Positions 19,779 to 26,384 of a stretch of 42,632 nt of DNA are shown in pieces (the first letter of the stretch is position 1; each line of letters opens with the position of its first letter). The notes beneath the pieces are model-generated. The model did not search any database and was not told the origin of the DNA. It saw only the letters and a program-made list of their open reading frames with translations. The DNA lies in assembly GCF_002901705.1 (NCBI RefSeq), contig NZ_PPPV01000016.1:834874-877505 (forward strand), in the 5' to 3' direction. The position numbers and the translations under genes were made by a program. The DNA comes from Staphylococcus lugdunensis. GTDB taxonomy: Bacteria; Bacillota; Bacilli; Staphylococcales; Staphylococcaceae.

Positions 19779-20638
19779 ATTTCCTCCAAAGTTGAGATTA
19801 AATATGTTGAGTATATATTTTGCATGTTGATTTTAAATTCCATTTTTCGTTCATTTAATATGTTAATAACGTCGTTCATTTGCTCTTTATTGTGGGTAAC
19901 AATTTTGGCATTAAAATATACATCAGCATTTATTTTTTCAATATCATCTTTAACTAAATGATCTAACTCTTGATTCACTATTTCAATCAGCGCATAGTGA
20001 TAAAATTTTGAGAAAAATTGATCTATACTCCCGTAATACAATAATTCTCCTTTATCTAATATGATTAATTTATTTGCCCAATTTTCAACCTCATCAAAGT
20101 AATGCGTAATTTTAATTACTGCTTTATTTTGGGTGATTTCTTTAGTTTTCTGTAATAAATTTTGTCTTTTTTCATAGTCTAATCCAGATGTTAATTCATC
20201 AAATATGTATAGCTTTTTTTGTTTATTTAAGACTAATCCTACAGTTAAGCGCTTTTGTTCTCCCAAGGATAAATCTTTAACAAATTTATTTATAAGATGT
20301 TCTAAAGAGAAAGCTTTTGTAAATGCTTTAAATTGTTCACTTCGTTTGCTGTAAGCTGTTGCTAAATAAATTAATTCATGTACTTTTATTAAATCCCCAT
20401 ACTTATTTTCCTGAAAAACAATCCCTATATCTTTAGAACTTATCTTTCTATCAATGACACCGCTATAATTTATCTCATTTAATAAACAATTAATTAAAGT
20501 CGTTTTTCCCGCGCCATTTTTCCCAATCAGTGCTATTTTATCTTCACTATAAATATTTATAGTACTATTATTAAGGTTTAGAATTTTTCTATTATTGATA
20601 TCAACCTTTAAATCCTTAATAGTCATTAAACTTTCCAT
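19775..20638 (-). CDS. ABC transporter ATPase for the modified peptide (LlsG-like)
   Basis: A 287-residue ATPase: Walker A GKNGAGKTT (about 38-46), signature LSLGEQKR near 119-126, Walker B YIFDELTSG near 139-147, and switch histidine in KITHYF. The start is the ATG complementary to 20636-20638, because AAAGGTGAG lies just upstream. A longer frame beginning at 20683 would start inside the attenuator hairpin and is rejected. It is separated from the precursor gene by 59 bases holding that hairpin, and leads a run of overlapping genes to 15026. Confidence 0.9.
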   Translation of the reverse strand: MESLMTIKDLKVDINNRKILNLNNSTINIYSEDKIALIGKNGAGKTTLINCLLNEINYSGVIDRKISSKDIGIVFQENKYGDLIKVHELIYLATAYSKRSEQFKAFTKAFSLEHLINKFVKDLSLGEQKRLTVGLVLNKQKKLYIFDELTSGLDYEKRQNLLQKTKEITQNKAVIKITHYFDEVENWANKLIILDKGELLYYGSIDQFFSKFYHYALIEIVNQELDHLVKDDIEKINADVYFNAKIVTHNKEQMNDVINILNERKMEFKINMQNIYSTYLISTLEEI

Positions 20639-20661
20639 ATACTCACCTTTAAAATTTGGAA

Positions 20662-20687
20662 AAGCTTGATCTATATAGACCAAGCTT
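20662..20687 (-). terminator. Attenuator-like hairpin between precursor and processing genes
   Basis: A near-perfect 26-base dyad: AAGCTTG and CAAGCTT arms with TCTA/TAGA continuing inside, about 11 bp around a short loop. On the minus strand it lies 10 bases after the precursor stop codon and is followed by TTCC and AT-rich sequence rather than a long T run. A partial terminator here would give abundant precursor mRNA and less mRNA for the enzymes. Streptolysin S has such a terminator after sagA. Confidence 0.65.
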
Positions 20688-20697
20688 CACCTTTGAT

Positions 20698-20847
20698 TTA
20701 TTGCTCTGCTGTTGAGGCACATGTACAAGAACATGAACAGCTACAAGAACATGAACAACTACAAGAGCAGCAACCTCCTGCATATTGCATCGCTTCAGAA
20801 CTATTAATGTCTGAATATCCATTAATTGAATGGTTATTGATTTTCAT
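20698..20847 (-). CDS. Streptolysin S-type azole peptide precursor with Cys-Ser repeat core
   Basis: A 49-residue peptide starting at the ATG complementary to 20845-20847, with a strong ribosome site (AAGGAGGTGA). The leader is MKINNHSINGYSDINSSEAM then QYAGG (1-25). The core (26-43) opens with Cys-Cys, then alternates Ser and Cys seven times and ends Cys-Thr-Cys, giving ten cysteines; the tail is ASTAEQ. GG before the core and the Cys/Ser/Thr-only core are typical of SagA/LlsA-type precursors, where YcaO enzymes turn these residues into thiazoles and (methyl)oxazoles. The full modification, export and protease set lies downstream on the same strand. Product activity (haemolytic, bactericidal or other) cannot be read from sequence. 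Confidence 0.92.
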   Translation of the reverse strand: MKINNHSINGYSDINSSEAMQYAGGCCSCSCSCSCSCSCSCTCASTAEQ

Positions 20848-20907
20848 TATTTTTCACCTCCTTCTCCCTAATAATAAATAATGTAAAATTACTATTTATT
20901 TAACTAA

Positions 20908-20936
20908 AAGTTAGCATCCGGTTTTTAAAAAGTCAA
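20908..20936 (-). promoter_or_regulatory. Predicted promoter of the azole-peptide operon
   Basis: On the minus strand TTGACT (20931-20936) and TAACTT (20908-20913) are separated by 17 bases, and TGC directly before the -10 gives an extended -10. Transcription would begin near 20901, leaving a leader of about 54 bases. The -10 is weak, which suits activation or stress control. Confidence 0.55.
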
Positions 20937-21083
20937 TAAATTATAATTTTTAAAATATTAATTTTTTGTAAATTTTACAATTTTGTTAATATGCGATTTA
21001 ATCAACCGTCAAAGTTGTGTTTATGTGTTCGATATGTATATAGAAAAAAGCGGGTCCGGGACATTAAGTTCTTAAACAATGTA

Positions 21084-21129
21084 AAAAAGACAATTTCTAT
21101 TATAATTATTTGATAGAAATTGTCTTTTC
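21084..21129. terminator. Bidirectional hairpin upstream of the azole-peptide operon
   Basis: AAAAGACAATTTCTAT and ATAGAAATTGTCTTTT form a 16-bp stem around about a dozen bases, with A and T runs on opposite sides so it can terminate in both directions. No gene ends next to it on either strand; it probably insulates the operon from transcription in the repeat region. Confidence 0.7.
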
Positions 21130-21337
21130 TCTTATGTATTAGATAATATACAGCTCGTTATCATTTTAGGGGGATAAGATGTAGTCCCACGATGGTGTTT
21201 GAATTCATCGAATTCATTATCTGGGATTGTTTCAACAATTTCATTTACATATCGAGAAATATTATTTATAAGAATAAGTATTGAAGTTTCCATTGGTAGT
21301 GTATAGTGTAAGTTGATTCATGTTATAAGCTTTATAC

Positions 21338-21401
21338 ATAAGGCATCTCGTTTATTTAGTTTAGTGGTATTTATTAAATTATACGAAAGTGCCTTATTTT
21401 T
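21338..21401 (+). terminator. Orphan terminator-like hairpin, possible 3' end of a small RNA
   Basis: ATAAGGCA and TGCCTTAT pair across about 48 bases, helped by CGT/ACG inside, and the 3' arm runs into TTTTT. No open reading frame of note ends here, so it could mark the end of an unannotated RNA from the 21140-21400 region. No clear promoter was found for it. Confidence 0.35.
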
Positions 21402-21445
21402 AAAGCATTTAAAGGTAAAATTACATGTTAATACGCAGTATTTAT

Positions 21446-21725
21446 GGCGAGACTCCTGAGGGCGCAGTGCCAGTCGAAGACAGGGGCCCCAACAAAGAGA
21501 AATGCGAAAAGCATTTCGCCAAGCAAAGCAAGTTGGGGTGGGGCCCCAACAGATAGGCTTTCGAAAAGAAAGCCATCGGACAAAGCAAGTTGGGGTGCTG
21601 AGACGGTACCCTAGGAAAGTGAAGCCATGCAATACGAAGTATTGTGAAAATAGAGAACAGCAGCAAGATATTTTCTAATTGAAAATAATCTTACTGCTGT
21701 TTTTCTGACATTTATGTCCCAAACC
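21446..21725. repeat. STAR-containing intergenic repeat with terminal hairpin
   Basis: The segment opens with GGCGAGACTCCTGAGGG and AGTGCCAGTCGAAGAC, a repeat block familiar from S. aureus intergenic regions. It contains two tandem STAR units (21483-21539 and 21540-21597), each carrying the signature TGTTGGGGCCCC on the minus strand. The inner hairpins are GAAATGC/GCATTTC and GGCTTTC/GAAAGCC, both with a GAAAA loop, so stems differ but pairing is kept. The block ends with a long terminator-like hairpin at 21656-21705 (AACAGCAG ... CTGCTGTTTTT). Local GC content is far above the surroundings. Confidence 0.8.
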
Positions 21726-21729
21726 CCAT

Positions 21730-21770
21730 GAACTAAATATTGGCAGTAGTTGACTGAATTGAAAATATGC
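21730..21770. repeat. Inverted copy of the repeat found after ausB
   Basis: This stretch is the reverse complement of 9497-9537 with 37 of 41 bases identical. The two copies flank the bacteriocin-like gene, the ABC/two-component module and the azole-peptide cluster. Confidence 0.7.
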
Positions 21771-22046
21771 AGACACCTCAATAATTTAATAACCATGCAT
21801 GCTGTCACTCTGCTATATGTAGCAGATGATCTCCATTTTCAAATCGTTCCACAAAAATACTATCAAGCTTGTTTGAATTTATTTTATATTTGATGTTGAA
21901 TTTTTAACATAAAAGTATTCTTAATTGTTATCATGAATTTTGTTTTTTTACATATATGTATAGTTTTTTATGTATTATGAATTATTAAACAAATAAAGCG
22001 CAATTCATTATACAATTAACTCAAGAAATAACGGGAGGTGAGTCAA

Positions 22047-22112
22047 ATGTTTATCGTAAATTTAATTAAAAAAGTAATCGAATTCATCAAAAAATTATTT
22101 GGCAACAAATAA
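22047..22112 (+). CDS. Phenol-soluble modulin, PSM-epsilon-like peptide
   Basis: A 21-residue peptide: MFIVNLIKKV followed by IEFIKKLFGNK. It has an excellent ribosome site (GGGAGGTGA, five bases before the ATG). It is amphipathic, with hydrophobic residues spaced for one helix face and lysines on the other, and has no signal peptide, as in alpha-type PSMs, which are secreted with formyl-Met by the Pmt transporter. It closely resembles S. epidermidis PSM-epsilon as I remember it (MFIINLVKKV start). Such peptides are surfactant-like cytolysins and leukocyte attractants, normally under direct AgrA control; I cannot confirm an AgrA site here. A hairpin follows at 22147-22170. Confidence 0.85.
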   Translation: MFIVNLIKKVIEFIKKLFGNK

Positions 22113-22562
22113 TTAAAAGTAGCGATTTGATGTCAAAAGAGCTCAAAACCGCCCGTTCACTCGGGTGGTTTGTCGTGCGGCCTAAATCACCAGTTAATAA
22201 TATGCGCTAACTATTTAACCAATTTTCAACTTTTTTCTCTTCATATCATCCTATCTACATGACATCCTTTATACCAAAACTTCGTCATTGATTATCCGCT
22301 TCTACTTATCAGTTAATTATGATCATATGAGAAATCCTTAAAGTATCACTTCACACTTATCCTCAAAAGTTAAATTACAATATCCCATCATTTATATTGC
22401 GCTAGAATTATGATGTGCACATACGTATTTTAGACTCCCCGTAGGCCTCCCTTTTAAAGCCTGTGCCTTTTCAAATTCCCTTTGTATAAGTTCATCATTT
22501 GTGGTAATATCATCATGCATAAAAATTCGAGATACTAATAAAGAAGAAGGTTTAATTATATT
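22113..22562. other. Intergenic region after the PSM gene
   Basis: The only clear element is a GC-rich hairpin at 22147-22170 (AACCGCCCG with CGGGTGGTT, six-base loop), lacking a proper T run; it probably ends the PSM transcript or stabilises its 3' end. The remaining sequence up to the dihydrouridine synthase gene shows no supported gene. Confidence 0.5.
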
Positions 22563-23543
22563 ATGAAAGAAAACTTTTGGCGTGAATTGCCACGTCCATT
22601 TTTTATTTTGGCGCCTATGGAAGACGTGACAGATATCGTCTTTCGTCATGTAGTGAGTGAAGCAGCAAGACCGGATGTCTTCTTCACTGAATTTACAAAT
22701 ACTGAAAGCTATTGTCATCCTGAAGGAATCCACAGCGTACGCGGACGCTTAACATTTAGTGAAGATGAGCAGCCTATGGTCGCGCATATATGGGGTGACA
22801 AACCTGAGCAATTCCGAGAAATGAGTTTCGGTTTGGCTGAGATGGGCTTCAAAGGGATTGATTTGAATATGGGCTGTCCCGTAGCAAATGTTGCCAAAAA
22901 AGGTAAAGGATCTGGCTTGATTCTCCGTCCCGAAACCGCAGCCGAGATTATTCAAGCAACAAAAGCAGGCGGTTTACCAGTAAGCGTTAAAACACGCCTT
23001 GGCTATTATGATATTGATGAGTGGAAAGGCTGGTTAAAACACGTCTTCGAACAAGACATCGCAAACTTATCAATTCACCTCCGTACGCGTAAAGAGATGA
23101 GTAAAGTAGATGCACACTGGGAATTAATCGAAGCCATCAAGCATATGCGCGACGAAATTGCACCAAACACATTGTTAACAATTAACGGAGATATTCCAGA
23201 TAGAAAAACTGGTATGGAACTCGCAACCAAATATGGTATTGATGGTGTCATGATTGGTAGAGGCATATTTCACAATCCCTTTGCCTTTGAAAAAGAACCA
23301 CGTGAACACACGAGTGAAGAACTTTTAAGTCTATTTAGATTACACCTAACATTATTCGACAAACATTCTAGCGATGAAACACAACAATTCAAAAGTTTAC
23401 GCAGATTCTTTAAAATTTACGTACGTGGCATTAAAGGCGCTAGCCAACTACGTCATCAACTCATGGACACACAAACCACAGACGAAGCCCGCGCATTACT
23501 TGATGCATTTGAAGCCCAAAGACACGATGAGGTAGAGTCTTAA
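22563..23543 (+). CDS. dus: tRNA-dihydrouridine synthase
   Basis: A 326-residue flavoenzyme that reduces uridines in tRNA D-loops with FMN and NAD(P)H. The TIM-barrel starts with [11 protein letters not shown] (about 14-24), the catalytic cysteine is in [20 protein letters not shown] (near 104), and NGDIPD and [13 protein letters not shown] near 208-243 form the phosphate-binding end. Start chosen at ATG 22563, with AAGAAGG upstream. It is monocistronic by context. Paralogous Dus proteins occur in staphylococci, so the exact target uridine is not assigned. Confidence 0.93.
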   Translation: MKENFWRELPRPFFILAPMEDVTDIVFRHVVSEAARPDVFFTEFTNTESYCHPEGIHSVRGRLTFSEDEQPMVAHIWGDKPEQFREMSFGLAEMGFKGIDLNMGCPVANVAKKGKGSGLILRPETAAEIIQATKAGGLPVSVKTRLGYYDIDEWKGWLKHVFEQDIANLSIHLRTRKEMSKVDAHWELIEAIKHMRDEIAPNTLLTINGDIPDRKTGMELATKYGIDGVMIGRGIFHNPFAFEKEPREHTSEELLSLFRLHLTLFDKHSSDETQQFKSLRRFFKIYVRGIKGASQLRHQLMDTQTTDEARALLDAFEAQRHDEVES

Positions 23544-23971
23544 TATACAGCGGTATAAATAAGGTTAAGCTTTTTTATCCCTTTAAAATTTTATGATTTA
23601 TCGCATGACTTAAGCTGAAACATAAATGTCTTGGGCAAGATGAAGAAGTTCATTTACGATAAAAATAAAGGTGCACGTTCTTTAAATTCAATTAGCGGAC
23701 TTAATAGCTTAAAAATGGTTCTGTGACAAAGTTGAATGCGCCTTATTTCTTATCTTGTAAAGATTATATTTATCGAGAACAAACATGTCATGATGATCTA
23801 GATAGCCGTTGCAGTTGCAATGAGTATGCTGATATATGATAGAAATGATAAACATGCTAAATAGAATCACTGCTTGCTCGCAAAAAGCGACTACTTTAAG
23901 AAAGCAAAGTAGTCGCTTTTTCTTACTTTATAACTATTGATTATAACAGCATTAAAACATTTTAATTACAT
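23544..23971. other. Degraded intergenic region with an IS6-type end and a terminator
   Basis: Positions 23717-23740 (GGTTCTGTGACAAAGTTGAA then TGCG) closely resemble the terminal repeat of IS431/IS257-type IS6 elements, which start GGTTCTGTTGCAAAGTTGAA. No transposase frame or partner end is present, so this is a remnant. A strong bidirectional terminator lies at 23882-23921 (AAAAAGCGACTACTTT with AAAGTAGTCGCTTTTT) and serves the minus-strand reductase gene. No intact gene is seen. Confidence 0.6.
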
Positions 23972-24610
23972 CTACATCCAGCTAGGTTTGTCACCGTCTG
24001 TATTCGGTTTATTTAATCCAATATTTTCTTTTAAATGACGTTTTGGATTTTGAGAAATTTTAACTGCTAAATCTGCAACACTTTTGCGAGAAACCTCTGT
24101 TCCTTTGAAAGGTTCATCTCTTTGTGTTACTTCATAATCTATTTCATCATAATTCGTTAACCAAGCCGGTCTGAATATTGTGTAGTCTAAATCTGAATTT
24201 TCAATGGCTTCAGTTGCTTCTCTAAAAGGTCCAAGATACGGGCCAATATTTTCATCATTCCACTCACCAAATTTTCCCGGAACTTCATGAAGCGTATTAA
24301 GCGCAGTGACAAAGATTAAACGTTTCGTACCATTATCAATCATTGATTCAATAATGGTCTTAGCTTGGTCTCCTAAAGTATCTCCGGTAGAACTAACAAA
24401 CACAGTATCTACATTTTCTAAAGCATTTGAAACAACATTTTTATCTGTCGCATCACCTTCAATGACTGTCACTCTATTTGAATCATAGTCAGGTAATTTC
24501 GATTTGTTTCTTGCTAATAGCGTTAAATCAAAATCTGTGTTCTGCAAATATAAGTCAATGGCCTCTTGTGAAATTTGACCACTAGCACCAATAATTAAAA
24601 TACGAGTCAT
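23972..24610 (-). CDS. NAD(P)-binding atypical SDR-family oxidoreductase
   Basis: A 212-residue Rossmann-fold protein of the NmrA-like/atypical short-chain dehydrogenase group. The nucleotide-binding motif is IIGASGQIS near residues 6-14; VTVIEGDATD near 47-56 binds the adenine side; DYTIFRPAWLTN near 160 is the conserved C-terminal part. No complete YxxxK pair is obvious, so it may be a sensor or a quinone-reductase-like enzyme rather than a classic dehydrogenase. It follows the hydrolase gene by 21 bases in one operon, probably under the divergent TetR gene. Confidence 0.82.
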   Translation of the reverse strand: MTRILIIGASGQISQEAIDLYLQNTDFDLTLLARNKSKLPDYDSNRVTVIEGDATDKNVVSNALENVDTVFVSSTGDTLGDQAKTIIESMIDNGTKRLIFVTALNTLHEVPGKFGEWNDENIGPYLGPFREATEAIENSDLDYTIFRPAWLTNYDEIDYEVTQRDEPFKGTEVSRKSVADLAVKISQNPKRHLKENIGLNKPNTDGDKPSWM

Positions 24611-24631
24611 TGTTATACCACCCTTTTAAAT

Positions 24632-25546
24632 TTATAGTGTTTCTTTATAGAATGATTCAATTTTTGGTAGTACTTGATTGACATATTCTGGTATATCGTA
24701 TAAATCGACGTGTGATGCACCTTCTATTTTATATAATTCGTTGTCATTTCCAGCTGCTTTTTCAACTGCTTCCTCACTGTACTCAAAAGTGTCCGCTTCT
24801 GTACCTGCAATTGCTAAAAATGGTTGTGTTAACAGTTCATCAATATACGTGAACGGCGCAAATGTTAATACTTCAGAAAAGCTTCTTAATAAGATTTTGT
24901 TTGGTGCATTTTTATGATAACCACGTTCAGTTAAATAGTAATCATGACCTTGCACCATTGTTGAATTTTCAGGCATAGCATCATCAATTTCTTCTGGCAC
25001 ATAACCTGTATATGCATAGTCAGCACCACTTGCTTCTTCTGTACGTTGATCAGCAACTTGAGTCATGAAGCTTAGTTGATCTTCTATGGATATCACATCG
25101 CCAGGCCCTTTACGGAATAATGCACCAATATCAACCATACTTACTGTTGCTAGTGTTTTGATACGACGTTCAGTTCTTGCTGCACTGACTGTATAACCCC
25201 CACCAGCACAAATACCAAGGGCACCAATTCTATCATTATCTACAAAGTCTAATGTTGTAAGATAATCAACTGAAGCTCTCACATCTTCTGTTCTCGCAAA
25301 TGGATCTTCTAAATATTTAGGTGAACCTTCACTTTCACCTTGATGAGAAGCATCATAGACCACAGTCACATAACCAAATTCAGCAAGTTTCTCTGCGTAC
25401 ATACCCGCAGTTTGTTCTTTAACACCCCCACCTGGATGGCACACTGTAATTGCAGGATACGTTTTACTTTCATCAAATTGTTCAGGTGTATATAAATGAG
25501 CTGCTAGTAAGTTCGTTTTACTTTTGAAATTAACTGATTGCTTCAT
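24632..25546 (-). CDS. Alpha/beta hydrolase, dienelactone hydrolase-like
   Basis: A 304-residue alpha/beta hydrolase. The oxyanion region is VCHPGGGVKEQ near 34-44, the nucleophile elbow is GICAGGG near 116-122 and the catalytic histidine is in GASHVDLYD near 279. The elbow residue is cysteine rather than serine, as in dienelactone hydrolases. It is the first gene of a two-gene operon with the reductase at 23972-24610 and is divergent from tetR, an arrangement typical of inducible detoxification of small esters or electrophiles. Substrate unknown. Confidence 0.82.
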   Translation of the reverse strand: MKQSVNFKSKTNLLAAHLYTPEQFDESKTYPAITVCHPGGGVKEQTAGMYAEKLAEFGYVTVVYDASHQGESEGSPKYLEDPFARTEDVRASVDYLTTLDFVDNDRIGALGICAGGGYTVSAARTERRIKTLATVSMVDIGALFRKGPGDVISIEDQLSFMTQVADQRTEEASGADYAYTGYVPEEIDDAMPENSTMVQGHDYYLTERGYHKNAPNKILLRSFSEVLTFAPFTYIDELLTQPFLAIAGTEADTFEYSEEAVEKAAGNDNELYKIEGASHVDLYDIPEYVNQVLPKIESFYKETL

Positions 25547-25668
25547 AACTTTATTCCTCCATTTTCTTATATATAAAATTAGTTCTCTGTAGATTTTTAT
25601 TACCCTTGTGTGTATAATGCCATGGTAGAGTAATTAATTAAGTCTTTCAATTAATATATAGCCACATC

Positions 25669-25684
25669 TGTGTGTTACTACACA
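25669..25684. promoter_or_regulatory. Candidate TetR operator dyad
   Basis: TGTGT and ACACA flank a six-base centre in the divergent spacer between the hydrolase operon and the tetR gene, about 40 bases before the tetR start. TetR-type repressors usually bind such dyads in the divergent promoter region. The arms are short, so the call is tentative. Confidence 0.35.
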
Positions 25685-25722
25685 AATTGCTAATAATGGG
25701 TCTTAAGTAGGGGTGATTCACA

Positions 25723-26277
25723 ATGAATATCAAGGATTTACGTGTCGTTAAAACAAGAGCAAGCATAAACAAAGCCTTTATTACACTTTTTTTCGAAAAA
25801 GATTTTGACACGATTTCAATTAAAGAAATTACAGAACATGCTCAAGTTGGGAGAAAAACATTTTATCTCCATTATATTGATAAATATGATTTACTAGACC
25901 AAGTCGTATCAGAAAAGCTTACGGAGCTCAAAGAAATTTGTGAAGCTAAAAAACGGCTCGGTCTACAAGAAGGTACACAATTATGGTTTGAGTTTTTCGA
26001 AAACAATAGGTCTTTTTTCATGAAACTTTTCAATATTAGTAACGCTTCAAGTTATAAGAAAAAACTTCTTCATTTTATTGAAGAAGAATTTAAGAAAAAA
26101 GTACCGACAACAGTCGCTACTGATAAAGGGCTAGATTATCATTTATATATTAACTTTATCAGTAACGGTATGATCGGCTTACTAGATAGCTATCTTAATA
26201 GCAGTGATAACACACAAGAACAAGAAAAAATACCTTTACACGTATCACGATTGTTATCTTTATATGATTTAGCCTAA
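25723..26277 (+). CDS. TetR-family transcriptional regulator
   Basis: A 184-residue regulator. The N-terminal DNA-binding domain (about 8-55) contains ISIKEITEHAQVGRKTFYLHY, the usual TetR helix-turn-helix with its aromatic end. The C-terminal ligand domain (KLLHFIEEEFKKK, LYINFISNGMIGLLDSYL) resembles the TetR_C_7 type common in Firmicutes. It starts at ATG 25723 after AGGGGTGAT. It is divergent from the hydrolase/reductase operon and probably represses it and itself. Confidence 0.88.
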   Translation: MNIKDLRVVKTRASINKAFITLFFEKDFDTISIKEITEHAQVGRKTFYLHYIDKYDLLDQVVSEKLTELKEICEAKKRLGLQEGTQLWFEFFENNRSFFMKLFNISNASSYKKKLLHFIEEEFKKKVPTTVATDKGLDYHLYINFISNGMIGLLDSYLNSSDNTQEQEKIPLHVSRLLSLYDLA

Positions 26278-26288
26278 AAGTAAAAAAT

Positions 26289-26345
26289 AGGGAGCTATAT
26301 GAGAAATCAATTTTGAACTTTGATCTCCGTATAGCTCCCATTTTA
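26289..26345. terminator. Bidirectional terminator between tetR and the sphingomyelinase gene
   Basis: GGGAGCTATA pairs with TATAGCTCCC around about 30 bases and is followed by TTTT on the plus strand; A-rich sequence on the other side gives a T run for the convergent minus-strand gene. Confidence 0.75.
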
Positions 26346-26384
26346 AATATTAAAATTTAACAATTTAATGCAAATATAAAAATG

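Noticed and set aside
20666..20881. Plus-strand frame of 71 codons with EHEQLQ repeats
   Set aside because: It is antisense to the Cys-Ser precursor; the apparent repeat simply mirrors the Ser-Cys codon repeat, and the frame has no ribosome site.
21318..21808. Minus-strand frames rich in Trp, Pro and Cys
   Set aside because: They run through the STAR and dispersed repeats; their composition comes from the GGGGCCCC units and hairpins, not from a protein.
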